This document shows positions 54,298 through 62,250 of a DNA stretch of 64,000 nucleotides, piece by piece. The translations under genes and the position numbers were made by a program. Location of the stretch: contig NZ_CP085173.1 in assembly GCF_020616555.1 (NCBI RefSeq), forward strand, positions 4,852,001 to 4,916,000, in the 5' to 3' direction. The notes under the pieces were generated by a model that saw only the letters and a list, made by a program, of their open reading frames with translations, had not been told where the DNA came from and searched no databases. This DNA comes from Streptomyces longhuiensis (GTDB lineage: Bacteria > Actinomycetota > Actinomycetes > Streptomycetales > Streptomycetaceae). Positions within the stretch are counted from its first letter, which is position 1. Every line of letters starts with the position of its first letter.

Positions 54298-55398
54298 TCA
54301 CTTCCGCGCTGCCCACGTCGCCCCCGCCTCCTCCGTACCGCTCCCCTCGCCACCGGCGATCAAGTCGCCCAGCTCCGCGAGCAGTTCACCCCCGCATCCC
54401 AGATACGCGTCGAGCTGCCTGCCCCACAGGAAATGCCGGTGCACGGGATGCTCCAGGTCGGCGCCCATGCCACCGTGAAGATGCTGTCCGGCGTGCACGA
54501 CCCGTCTGCCCGCTTCCGAAGCCCACCAGGCCGCGGTCAGCGCATGGCCCGCGTACGGCAGCCCCTCGTCCCGTCGCCATGCCGCCTCGTACGCGGTGAC
54601 CCGGATGGCTTCCGTGTCCATATGGGCGTCGGCCGCCCGGAGTTGAACCCCCTGCTTCGCGGCGAGCGGTCTGCCGAACTGCTCCCGCTCGTTCGTGTAC
54701 TCCACGGCACGCGCCAGCGACCCCGCGCAGACCCCGGCCTGGAGCCCCGCGAACGCGGTCCGCGCCATCGCCAGGACGTCGTCGTACGCGCCGGGCCCGC
54801 CGACCCTCTCCGCCGGCGCCCCGTCCAGAACCAGCCGGCCCGCCGACCAGGGCGCGGTGAGCTCGACCGCGTCGCAGCCGGCATCGGCCGTACACACTCT
54901 CCACAGGCTCCGGTCGGCCGCTACCACCAGAACCCAGGACGCGTCCCGGAGCCACGGGACCCAGGGCACCACTCCCGTGAGCCTCCCCGTGCCCCCGCCC
55001 GTCCCCGTCTCCCCTGCCTCCGCTCCGTCGACCCGCACCCCGGTCTGCGCGGGGAACGCCCCCGTGGCCACCTCCGTCCCGTCCCGCAGCCCCGGCAGCA
55101 GCCGGTCCCGCTGCTCGGAGGTGCCATGCCTCGCCACCGCGAGCAGCCCGTACGCGCAGCTGGCGGCGAACGGCACCTGTGCCGTCGTCCGGCCCTGCTC
55201 CTCCAGCATCAGCACGAGCCCGAGCAGCCCGGTCTCCTCCACCGCCCCCGGCAGCCCCGCCGAGCCGAGCGCCTTCCACAGCTCGGGGTCCGTTCCCGTG
55301 CCGGCCGCCGCGAGGCGCTCGGGGGTCGACAGGTCACCGAAGATCCGTGCGGCCAGGTCGGCCGCGGCCACCTGGTCCTGCGTAGGTGTGAAATCCAC
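54298..55398 (-). CDS. Acyl-CoA dehydrogenase subunit (ChsE1/FadE28-like)
   Basis: 366 residues, shorter than typical acyl-CoA dehydrogenases. VDFTPTQDQVAAADLAARIF starts the alpha domain, followed by LEEQGRTTAQVPFAASCAYG, AVEYTNEREQFGRPLAAKQG and VHAGQHLHGGMGADLEHPVH. The order and length match the non-catalytic ChsE1 subunit of steroid alpha2-beta2 dehydrogenases. It requires the ChsE2-like partner. GTG 55398 is 1 nt after the ChsH2-like stop and has GGAGGG upstream. Confidence 0.87.
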   Translation of the reverse strand: MDFTPTQDQVAAADLAARIFGDLSTPERLAAAGTGTDPELWKALGSAGLPGAVEETGLLGLVLMLEEQGRTTAQVPFAASCAYGLLAVARHGTSEQRDRLLPGLRDGTEVATGAFPAQTGVRVDGAEAGETGTGGGTGRLTGVVPWVPWLRDASWVLVVAADRSLWRVCTADAGCDAVELTAPWSAGRLVLDGAPAERVGGPGAYDDVLAMARTAFAGLQAGVCAGSLARAVEYTNEREQFGRPLAAKQGVQLRAADAHMDTEAIRVTAYEAAWRRDEGLPYAGHALTAAWWASEAGRRVVHAGQHLHGGMGADLEHPVHRHFLWGRQLDAYLGCGGELLAELGDLIAGGEGSGTEEAGATWAARK

Positions 55399-55399
55399 G

Positions 55400-56365
55400 T
55401 CAGCCCTCCCGCCCCGTAGCGACACGCTGAGCAACCCCCGCAGGGGCACCGTCACCGGCCCGGAAGACCGGCAGCTCCAATTCCTCGTCCACCCGCAGGA
55501 ATTCGAGCCGTACCGGCATCCCTATGCGGACCTTGTCGTACGGCACCCCCACCACGTTGCTGATGATCCGGACGCCTTCGGCCAGCTCGATCAGGCCCAC
55601 CGCGTACGGCGGGTCGAAGGCGGGGAAGGACGGGTGGTGCATCACCACGTACGAGAAGACGGTCCCCGCGCCGCTCGCCTCGACCGTGCTCCAGTCCTGC
55701 GAGGCGCACGCGCCGCACCCCGGCAGCCAGGGGAAACGCAGCGTCCCGCACGCCTCGCAGCGCTGGATGAGGAGGCGGTGCTCGCGGACCCCTTCCCAGA
55801 ATCCGGCGTTGTCCCGGTTCACCACCGGACGAGGCCGCCGGGCCTGCTGCTCCCGCGCCGGCCCTTCCGCCCGCCCTGCCCGCGCCGCCGGGGCGTACTT
55901 GAGGATCCGGAAGCGATGCGTCCCGGCGAGCTCGCCATCAGCCCTGACATCCATGCGCGTCGTGACGAAGTGCCCCGTGCCCAGCTTCGTCGTCTTGCGC
56001 TCGGACACCGACTCGATCACCGCGTCGAAGGTGATCGCGTCACCGGGCCGCAGCGGCCGCAGATACTCCTGCTCGCAGTCGGTGGCGACGACCGAGGTGT
56101 ACCCCGCGTCGTCCAGCAGCGCGAACAGCTCGTCGTAGGCGCCGCTGCGCCCCTGGTGCCCGGAGAGCCCACCCATCGTCCAGGCCTGGAGCATGGTCGG
56201 CGGCGCTATGGCGTCGGGCCCCTCGTACGCGGGGTTCGTGTCGCCCATCGCCTCGCACCAGTGCCTGATCATCGGCTCGTTGACCAGGTCCTTGCCCACC
56301 CCCGCGGTGGCGGCGGGCAGCCCTTCGAATGCCTTCAGCGCCTCGTACGTCATGTCGCCGGTCAC
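55400..56365 (-). CDS. MaoC N-terminal / DUF35 OB-fold bifunctional protein (ChsH2-like)
   Basis: 321 residues. Residues 1 to about 165 are a MaoC hot-dog domain (MIRHWCEAMGDTNPAYEGPD; TMLQAWTMGGLSGHQGR; LRPLRPGDAITFDAVIESVS). Residues about 185-321 are DUF35: zinc ribbon RCEACGTLRFPWLPGCGACA (C-x2-C, x10, C-x2-C), then OB-fold (GAGTVFSYVVMHHPSFPAFD, YDKVRIGMPVRLEFLRVDEE). This architecture is that of ChsH2, which pairs with ChsH1 for hydration and, via DUF35, with Ltp2. GTG 56365 overlaps the upstream gene stop by GTGA. Confidence 0.92.
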   Translation of the reverse strand: MTGDMTYEALKAFEGLPAATAGVGKDLVNEPMIRHWCEAMGDTNPAYEGPDAIAPPTMLQAWTMGGLSGHQGRSGAYDELFALLDDAGYTSVVATDCEQEYLRPLRPGDAITFDAVIESVSERKTTKLGTGHFVTTRMDVRADGELAGTHRFRILKYAPAARAGRAEGPAREQQARRPRPVVNRDNAGFWEGVREHRLLIQRCEACGTLRFPWLPGCGACASQDWSTVEASGAGTVFSYVVMHHPSFPAFDPPYAVGLIELAEGVRIISNVVGVPYDKVRIGMPVRLEFLRVDEELELPVFRAGDGAPAGVAQRVATGREG

Positions 56366-57603
56366 CGCCGCCCCCTCCTCATCCCGAGCCGCATCGTCGC
56401 GACGATCTCCCGCTGCACCTCGCTCACGCCGCCGCCGAACGTGTTGATCTGCGCCGCCCTGTTCATCCGCTCCAGCTCCCCCTCCGCCGTCCCGCCCCAG
56501 GCACCACCATCCGACCCGCCACCACCGGACGCAGCACCCGCGTCGTCACCGCCAGCCCGGCCCCCGAACGCCCCCGGCGACCCGGCTCGAACCAGCGCCG
56601 CGTCTCCCGCGATCTCCTGACACATTCGGTACACCTCGACCGCCGATTCGGTTCCCATGACTTTCACGCCGCTCGCGTCGCCCGGCGCGAGCCGCCCCGC
56701 CCCGACGTCCCCCACCAAACGCCAGTTGAGCAGGCGTGTTGCCGCGAGACGGGCATGCACCTCGGCCAGCCGTGACCGCACCCACGGCAGGTCGATCCGG
56801 CGTTCCCCCGTCACCGGATCGGGTGAACGAACCGCTTCGAGCACCGCCGCGTAGAAGTCCTCCGCCTGCATCCCGATCGCGGCGAGCGCGACCCGCTCAT
56901 GGTTGAGCTGATTGGTGATGAGACCCCAGCCGCCGTTCTCGTCCCCGACGAGATTAGAGGCGGGGACGCGGATCCCGTCGTAGTACGTGGCGGTGGTGGT
57001 CAGCCCGCCGACGGTCTCGATGGGCGTCCAGCTGAAGCCGACGGCGTCCGTCGGCACGAGAACGATCGAGATGCCCTGGTGCTTGGCGGCTTCGGGGTCC
57101 GTGCGGCAGGCCAGCCAGATCCAGTCGGCGTTCTGCGCGTTCGACGTGAAGACCTTCTGCCCGTCGATGATCCAGTCGTCGCCGTCGCGGACAGCCCGCG
57201 TCCGCAGCGAGGCCAGGTCGGTCCCCGCCGACGGCTCGCTGTACCCGATCGCGAAGACCAGCTCGCCCTTGAGGATCCGCGGCAGGAAGTACGCCTTCTG
57301 CGCCTCGGTCCCGTACTTGATCAGGGTCGGACCGACGGTGTTCAGGGTCACCATGGAGACAGGCGCGCCCGCGCGATACGCCTCGTCGAAGAAGACGAAC
57401 TGCTCGTCGGGCCCCCGGCCTTGGCCTCCGTACTCGACGGGCCAGCCGAGTCCGAGGAGGCCGTCGGCCCCGATGCGGCGCAGCAGGCGTCGCTGGGCCG
57501 TTCGATCGTCGTGGGCGGGCGGCCCGTCCGGCATCAGTTCCCGGAAGTAGGCGCGCAGTTCGGCGCGGAGTTCATGCTGGCGCGCGGTAGGGGCGAGGTG
57601 CAC
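56362..57603 (-). CDS. Acyl-CoA dehydrogenase subunit (ChsE2/FadE29-like)
   Basis: 413 residues. MHLAPTARQHELRAELRAYF, LGWPVEYGGQGRGPDEQFVF, VTLNTVGPTLIKYGTEAQKA, FAIGYSEPSAGTDLASLRTR, WIIDGQKVFTSNAQNADWIW and NTFGGGVSEVQREIVATMRL define a full acyl-CoA dehydrogenase like the FAD-binding, catalytic ChsE2. A Gly/Ala-rich insertion of about 30 residues (GGRAGGDDAGAASGGGGSDG) precedes the last helix and is unlike the family. First gene of the operon; an operator-like palindrome lies 52 bp upstream. ATG/GTG start taken at 57603. Confidence 0.92.
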   Translation of the reverse strand: MHLAPTARQHELRAELRAYFRELMPDGPPAHDDRTAQRRLLRRIGADGLLGLGWPVEYGGQGRGPDEQFVFFDEAYRAGAPVSMVTLNTVGPTLIKYGTEAQKAYFLPRILKGELVFAIGYSEPSAGTDLASLRTRAVRDGDDWIIDGQKVFTSNAQNADWIWLACRTDPEAAKHQGISIVLVPTDAVGFSWTPIETVGGLTTTATYYDGIRVPASNLVGDENGGWGLITNQLNHERVALAAIGMQAEDFYAAVLEAVRSPDPVTGERRIDLPWVRSRLAEVHARLAATRLLNWRLVGDVGAGRLAPGDASGVKVMGTESAVEVYRMCQEIAGDAALVRAGSPGAFGGRAGGDDAGAASGGGGSDGGAWGGTAEGELERMNRAAQINTFGGGVSEVQREIVATMRLGMRRGRR

Positions 57604-57654
57604 GGCGGCGGCCCTCCCGGACCTCGTACGAACAAGGGTCTCTGACCGTCTGTT

Positions 57655-57671
57655 TCTGACTGACCGTCAGA
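57655..57671. promoter_or_regulatory. TCTGAC-TGACC-GTCAGA operator before the steroid-type operon
   Basis: Perfect 6-bp arms with 5-bp spacer, 52-68 bp upstream of the first operon gene. A further TCTGACCGTC lies at 57641 and TTCGGTACG is repeated at 57673 and 57694. This fits a TetR-family regulator (KstR-like role), but no TetR gene is adjacent. Confidence 0.6.
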
Positions 57672-57834
57672 TTCGGTACGACTGTCCGCCAGGTTCGGTA
57701 CGGGTGTCAAGAGATCAGCACGCGCGCGTGAAGGGCCGGCGGGTGCGCGAAAACGCCTGTGCGGCGATGCCGAAGCACCGCCGCACAGATGTCACGCACC
57801 CCTGGCAATGGCCCCCGCCGACAGGAGCCGCGGG

Positions 57835-58146
57835 TCACCAGAGCTTGGTGAAGTACACCGCGATGTTCTCGTTCGACTGGTCGATGGCCGTGAACGCGGA
57901 GCCGTTCACCTGGGCCGTGTTGTTCTGGTTCGAGGCGCCGGAGCCCACCGCCTGCTGCTGCGTGGTGGACGAGTTGCCGTGGTTGTTGCCACCGACACCA
58001 CTGCCGCTCACGGTCGCCACACCCGCGTTCGATCCGTTGTCCGCGAACGACCCGTTGTCGGCCATCGCCACCCCCGAGAAGAGGGCTGCCGCGAGGGGCA
58101 GGGCGGCGACGGCGGCGAGGGCGCGGGCGGTACGGATGTGTGCCAT
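57835..58146 (-). CDS. Small secreted Asn/Gln/Ser-rich protein
   Basis: 103 residues. Signal peptide MAHIRTARALAAVAALPLAA with ALFSGVAMA. The mature part of about 74 residues is rich in Asn, Gln, Ser and Gly (DNGSFADNGSNAGVATVSGS, GNNHGNSSTTQQQAVGSGAS, NQNNTAQVNGSAFTAIDQSN) and ends ENIAVYFTKLW. It has no Cys and no chaplin or rodlin motif. The composition resembles curlin-like or amyloid-forming surface proteins, but this is inference. GGAGGAATTGAC precedes ATG 58146. Confidence 0.8.
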   Translation of the reverse strand: MAHIRTARALAAVAALPLAAALFSGVAMADNGSFADNGSNAGVATVSGSGVGGNNHGNSSTTQQQAVGSGASNQNNTAQVNGSAFTAIDQSNENIAVYFTKLW

Positions 58147-58214
58147 GTCAATTCCTCCAGGAACGGTAACTACTGGTTGCCCCAAGGCAGTTGGCCGACC
58201 GCCTCGGTCGTTGC

Positions 58215-58406
58215 TCACGACGTCGCGAGATCAGAATTGCCCACCGAATCCCCGTCGAACCAGGGCGGAAGGCCGTATTCCCTCGCAAGCGTGAGGACAT
58301 GTCGATAAACCTGCTTCGCACCCTCAAAGCCCCAGCTCAGCCCGGATTGCGTCCGCTCCACGCGAGACGGGTCAGCCACCGCAGGGGCTGAAGCGTTTCG
58401 GCACAT
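58215..58406 (-). CDS. Possible small gene or gene remnant, 63 aa
   Basis: MCRNASAPAVADPSRVERTQ, then LSWGFEGAKQVYRHVLTLAR and EYGLPPWFDGDSVGNSDLAT. Third codon positions are less GC-rich than in neighbours (GCT, TCA, CAA, TTT, GTT, TAT, CTT, AAT, TCT appear), and no strong ribosome binding site is seen. It could be a real short gene or a remnant of transferred DNA. Nothing else is visible in the 58147-58451 gap. Confidence 0.35.
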   Translation of the reverse strand: MCRNASAPAVADPSRVERTQSGLSWGFEGAKQVYRHVLTLAREYGLPPWFDGDSVGNSDLATS

Positions 58407-58451
58407 TTTTGGTAAATACGCTCCACCCGGGCGAGCCCCTCTTCCTTTACT

Positions 58452-58465
58452 CGAACATTCGTACG
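58452..58465. promoter_or_regulatory. LexA-like site upstream of the prim-pol gene
   Basis: CGAACATTCGTACG differs at one position from the actinobacterial SOS pattern CGAAC-N4-GTTCG and ends 11 bp before the start codon. TTCGTACGAA within it is also palindromic, so another regulator is possible. Confidence 0.4.
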
Positions 58466-58476
58466 AACATGGATGC

Positions 58477-59361
58477 ATGGCCACCACCGACCGGCATGCC
58501 GTACCCCTTGCGACCCTGGCCCTCGCCCACGCCCTCTCCGCCGCCGAGCGTGGACTGGCCGTGATCCCGCTCTCCCGCACGAAGCTCCCCGCCCTGCGCT
58601 CCCCGCACCGCGACGAACCCGACCCCGCCCCGTGCCACGGCGAATGCGGACGCCCCGGCCACGGCGTGTACGACGCCACGACCGACCCGGGCCGCATCCG
58701 TGACCTCTTCGCGGCGGCGCCCCGCGCCACCGGCTACGGCATCGCGTGCGGACTGCCCCCGCACCACCTCATCGGTGTGGACCTCGACACCAAGTCCGGT
58801 ACGGACGCCTCGTCCGCACTGCGCGAACTGGCGCTGCGCCACCTCTTCACGATCCCGGACACCGTCGTCGTGGCCACCCCCAGCGGCGGCCGTCATGTGT
58901 GGCTCTCCGGACCGCCGGACGTCGTGGTCCCCAACTCGGCGGGACGCCTCGCGCCGGGCATCGACATCCGCGGCGCGGGCGGCTACCTCGTGGGCCCCGG
59001 ATCGCGCACGGCCCAGGGCGTCTACAGCGCGGTCCCCGGCACCGCCCACCTGCCCGTCGCGCCCTGCCCGCCGGCACTCCTGCGCCTGCTCACACCCCCG
59101 CCACGCGTGCACCACCCGTCACCGGCACATGCGGGCCGACACGGCCAGGGGCTGGTCCAGTTCGTGCTCGCGGCACATGAGGGACAGCGCAACACCCGTC
59201 TGTTCTGGGCCGCTTGCCGCGCCTACGAGAGCGACCTCGGCGACAGCCTCACGAACGCCCTCGTGGAAGCCGCGACCCGCACGGGCCTGACGGAACGCGA
59301 GGCCCGCTCCACGATCGCCTCAGCGGCCCGCCTGACCCAGCGCAACGACGCGGAGGCGTAG
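58477..59361 (+). CDS. Bifunctional DNA primase/polymerase (Prim-Pol, AEP) domain protein
   Basis: 294 residues. LAHALSAAERGLAVIPLSRT, GVYDATTDPGRIRDLFAAAP, IACGLPPHHLIGVDLDTKSG (catalytic DxD) and VVVATPSGGRHVWLSGPPDV with GIDIRGAGGYLVGPGSR are the archaeo-eukaryotic Prim-Pol layout. A Cys/His stretch (CHGECGRPGHG) is inserted early. The C-terminal helical part (TRLFWAACRAYESDLGDSLT, TGLTEREARSTIASAARL) is common in this family. No helicase domain, so not a complete plasmid replicase. Role likely in DNA repair or a domesticated plasmid function; LexA-like site upstream is suggestive. Confidence 0.9.
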   Translation: MATTDRHAVPLATLALAHALSAAERGLAVIPLSRTKLPALRSPHRDEPDPAPCHGECGRPGHGVYDATTDPGRIRDLFAAAPRATGYGIACGLPPHHLIGVDLDTKSGTDASSALRELALRHLFTIPDTVVVATPSGGRHVWLSGPPDVVVPNSAGRLAPGIDIRGAGGYLVGPGSRTAQGVYSAVPGTAHLPVAPCPPALLRLLTPPPRVHHPSPAHAGRHGQGLVQFVLAAHEGQRNTRLFWAACRAYESDLGDSLTNALVEAATRTGLTEREARSTIASAARLTQRNDAEA

Positions 59362-59425
59362 GGCGCGACGTCCCGGAGGACAAGCCCTCCCCGCGCCCGG
59401 ACGAACCCGCCTCCCCAGGACACGC

Positions 59426-59459
59426 GTAAGGGGCGCCCGCCGTAGCGAACGCCCCTTAC
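59426..59459. terminator. Terminator between prim-pol and tRNA-Ser(TGA)
   Basis: GTAAGGGGCG and CGCCCCTTAC form a perfect 10-bp stem with a 14-nt loop between convergent genes. Confidence 0.8.
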
Positions 59460-59476
59460 AAACACTTACCTGCAAG

Positions 59477-59561
59477 CGGTGGGTGTGGGATTTGAACCCA
59501 CGGTGACTCGCGCCACGACGGTTTTCAAGACCGTTCCCTTAGGCCGCTCGGGCAACCCACC
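59477..59561 (-). tRNA. tRNA-Ser(TGA)
   Basis: Minus-strand class II tRNA: acceptor GGTGGGT/ACCCACC, anticodon stem CGGT with loop CTTGAAAA region (anticodon TGA), a long variable arm (GTGGCGCGAGTCAC) and T-arm GTGGGTTCAAATCCCAC. It decodes UCA and other UCN codons. Confidence 0.96.
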
Positions 59562-59622
59562 CTCGCCCCGTCGGCGACCGGCGGAGCGAGGACCAGGGTA
59601 GCGGGTTCGGCCGGGAGTTCGG

Positions 59623-61095
59623 TCAGCTGTCGCCCTTGCGCTCGCCGAGGACCACGTCGACCGTGTGCTCCGCGTTGCCGCGCTTGTACGTGATCTTGAC
59701 CGTGTCGCCCGGCTTGTGTGTCCAGATCTGGCCGATCAGGGTCGGACCGCTGTCGATCACCGTGTCGTCGAGCTTGGTGATGACATCGCCGGGCTTCAGG
59801 CCGGCCTTGTCCGCCGGGCCGTTCGCCGTGACCGCGGACGAGCCGCCCGCGCCCTGCTCGGTGATCTTCGCGCCGTCGCTCTGCTCGTCCAGCGCGACCG
59901 AGGCACCGATCACCGGATAGACCGGCTGGCCCGTCTTGATGAGCTGCTTGGCGACGTTCCGCGCCTGGTTGATCGGGATGGCGAAGCCGAGGCCGACCGA
60001 GCCCGACTGGCCGGAGCCTCCGATGCCGCCGCTGCTCGCCGGCTGGATCGCCGAGTTGATACCGATGACCGCGCCGCGCGCGTCGAGCAGCGGACCGCCC
60101 GAGTTGCCCGGGTTGATCGACGCGTCGGTCTGCAGCGCGTTCATGTACGACGCCTTGCTGCTGCCCGAGCTGTCGCTGGAGGCCACCGGGCGGTTCTTCG
60201 CCGAGACGATGCCCGTGGTCACCGTGTTCGACAGGCCGAAGGGCGCGCCGATCGCGATGGTCGAGTCCCCCACGGCGACCTTGTCCGAGTTGGCGAGCGC
60301 CAGCGGCTTCAGGTTCGACGGGGCGTTCTTCAGCTTGATGACCGCGACGTCGTAGCCCTGGGCACGGCCGATCACCTCGGCGTCGTACTTCTTGCCGTTC
60401 GAGAACGTGGCCGAAAGCTTTCCTCCGTCGGCTGCGGAGGCCACCACGTGGTTGTTGGTGAGGATGTGGCCCTGCGTGTCGTAGACGAAGCCGCTGCCGG
60501 TGCCGCCCTCGCCGTCGCTGCCCTCGGCCTCGATGGTGACGGTGCTCGGCAGCGCGTTCGCCGCGATGCCGGCGACCGAGGAGGCGTCACGCTTGAAGTC
60601 GGCCGGGTTGTCCGAGGCGGAGACCGTCGTCGAGCCCGAACCACCGTCGTCGTTGCGCTCGGCCGCCCAGTAGCCGATGCCGCCGCCGACACCGCCCGCG
60701 ATCAGGGCCGCCGCGACCACCGCGGCCAGCAGCCCGCCACGCCGGGGGCCCGGCTTGGGCGCCGGAGGCTGGTAGGAGGCACCCCAGGAGTGCCCACCGC
60801 CGCCACCGTCCGCGTACGAGGGGACGGTGGGCGGCGGAGGCGGCCAGCCACCCGGGGCCGCGTTCGCGGCCTCGTGCTGCCCGCCGGGTCCCGGTGCAGC
60901 CCCCGAGGCCGCGCCGGGACCCTCGTGCGCCCCCGGCGCCGCGCCCTCGACCGGCGGCATCGCCGCGGTGGGTGCGTCGGCGGGCTCCGGAGAGGGTGCG
61001 GAACCGGCGGGTGCGGGAGTAGCGGGAGATTCCACCGGCACGGGGGGTGCGGACGGGGCTGGGGGTACCGAAGTGCCCTCGTTCTCGGTGCTCAC
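59623..61095 (-). CDS. HtrA/DegP-like membrane-anchored trypsin-family serine protease with PDZ domain
   Basis: 490 residues. Residues 1-120 are Pro/Ala/Gly-rich and cytoplasmic; a transmembrane helix (GLLAAVVAAALIAGGVGGGI) follows. Protease domain: NALPSTVTIEAEGSDGEGGT, His in ILTNNHVVASAA, Asp in GYDVAVIKLKN, Ser in INPGNSGGPLLDARGAVIGI. PDZ: VTANGPADKAGLKPGDVITK. The triad is complete, so an active extracytoplasmic quality-control protease is likely. GTG 61095 has GAGGAGAAGAGCT upstream. Confidence 0.96.
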   Translation of the reverse strand: MSTENEGTSVPPAPSAPPVPVESPATPAPAGSAPSPEPADAPTAAMPPVEGAAPGAHEGPGAASGAAPGPGGQHEAANAAPGGWPPPPPTVPSYADGGGGGHSWGASYQPPAPKPGPRRGGLLAAVVAAALIAGGVGGGIGYWAAERNDDGGSGSTTVSASDNPADFKRDASSVAGIAANALPSTVTIEAEGSDGEGGTGSGFVYDTQGHILTNNHVVASAADGGKLSATFSNGKKYDAEVIGRAQGYDVAVIKLKNAPSNLKPLALANSDKVAVGDSTIAIGAPFGLSNTVTTGIVSAKNRPVASSDSSGSSKASYMNALQTDASINPGNSGGPLLDARGAVIGINSAIQPASSGGIGGSGQSGSVGLGFAIPINQARNVAKQLIKTGQPVYPVIGASVALDEQSDGAKITEQGAGGSSAVTANGPADKAGLKPGDVITKLDDTVIDSGPTLIGQIWTHKPGDTVKITYKRGNAEHTVDVVLGERKGDS

Positions 61096-61285
61096 AGCTC
61101 TTCTCCTCGATCCACGGCTGTACCAGCTGATTCCATCGGCATTGCTGTTTGTATGTGGTCAGCTTTTCCCACGGGACGTCAGGGCACCATAAGGCGTTCC
61201 TGTGTGTCCGGTGCCATCCTTTACGCCGGGCGAAACGGACGCATCCGCTGGGCGGCCCAGCGCCTCGCAGTGGCACCATGACGCG

Positions 61286-62101
61286 GTGACCCTCGCACGA
61301 CAGCAGCAGATCCAGGTCGTCGCCCACCGCGGAGCCTCCGACGAGGCCCCCGAGCACACGCTGGCCGCGTACAGAAGGGCCATCGAGGACGGTGCCGACG
61401 CCCTCGAATGCGATGTACGACTCACCGCGGACGGCCATCTCGTCTGTGTGCACGACCGCCGCGTCAACCGTACGTCGAACGGACGCGGAGCGGTGTCGGC
61501 CCTGGAACTGGCGGATCTCGCCGCCCTCGACTTCGGCTCCTGGAAGAACAGCGAGGCCGGTCGCACCAGCCCAGAGGGTCCCGACTGGGAGGACACCTCC
61601 GTCCTGACCCTGGAGCGGCTGCTCGAACTGGTCGCCGACGCGGGCCGCCGCGTCGAGCTCGCCATCGAGACCAAGCACCCCACCCGCTGGGCCGGCCAGG
61701 TCGAGGAACGCCTCCTGATGCTCCTCAAGCGGTTCGGCCTGGACGCCCCTACCGGAGCGCCGGACGCACCGTCCCCGGTGCGCGTCATGAGCTTCTCGGC
61801 CCGCTCCCTGCTCCGCGTCCAGGCCGCTTCCCCCCACCTGCCGACGGTCTACCTGATGCAGTTCGTCTCGCCCCGCCATCGCGACGGCCGCCTCCCCAGG
61901 GGAGTGCAGATCGCGGGCCCCGGCATCCGGATCGTGCGCAGCCACCCCGGGTACGTGGAGAAGCTCAAGCGGGCGGGCCACCAGGTGCACGTGTGGACGG
62001 TCAACGAGCCGGAGGACGTCGACCTGTGCGTCGGCCTCGGCGTCGACGCGATCATCACGAACCGGCCCCGCGCGGTTCTGCGCCAGCTCGGGAGAGGCTA
62101 A
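61286..62101 (+). CDS. Glycerophosphodiester phosphodiesterase
   Basis: 271 residues. VVAHRGASDEAPEHTLAAYR, DGADALECDVRLTADGHLVC (metal Glu/Asp) and VHDRRVNRTSNGRG form the GDPD active site; VELAIETKHP and VRVMSFSARSLLRV follow, ending HVWTVNEPEDVDLCVGLGVD. It hydrolyses glycerophosphodiesters to glycerol-3-phosphate. No signal peptide, so cytoplasmic. GTG 61286 (VTLARQQQIQ) is chosen; no ribosome binding site, possibly leaderless. Divergent from the HtrA gene. Confidence 0.94.
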   Translation: MTLARQQQIQVVAHRGASDEAPEHTLAAYRRAIEDGADALECDVRLTADGHLVCVHDRRVNRTSNGRGAVSALELADLAALDFGSWKNSEAGRTSPEGPDWEDTSVLTLERLLELVADAGRRVELAIETKHPTRWAGQVEERLLMLLKRFGLDAPTGAPDAPSPVRVMSFSARSLLRVQAASPHLPTVYLMQFVSPRHRDGRLPRGVQIAGPGIRIVRSHPGYVEKLKRAGHQVHVWTVNEPEDVDLCVGLGVDAIITNRPRAVLRQLGRG

Positions 62102-62250
62102 ATCCGGCCATCACACTCACAGGGAGTGCTCCGGCGCGTTCGCTCCGTATTCGATCGTTACGAGTGCGTCACTGAGCGTGGATTGGCCGGTTTCCGGTCC
62201 AGTCCATTGGGGCATTCACACCGTGGCGTGGGGCAAAGGAGGTCTCGGGG

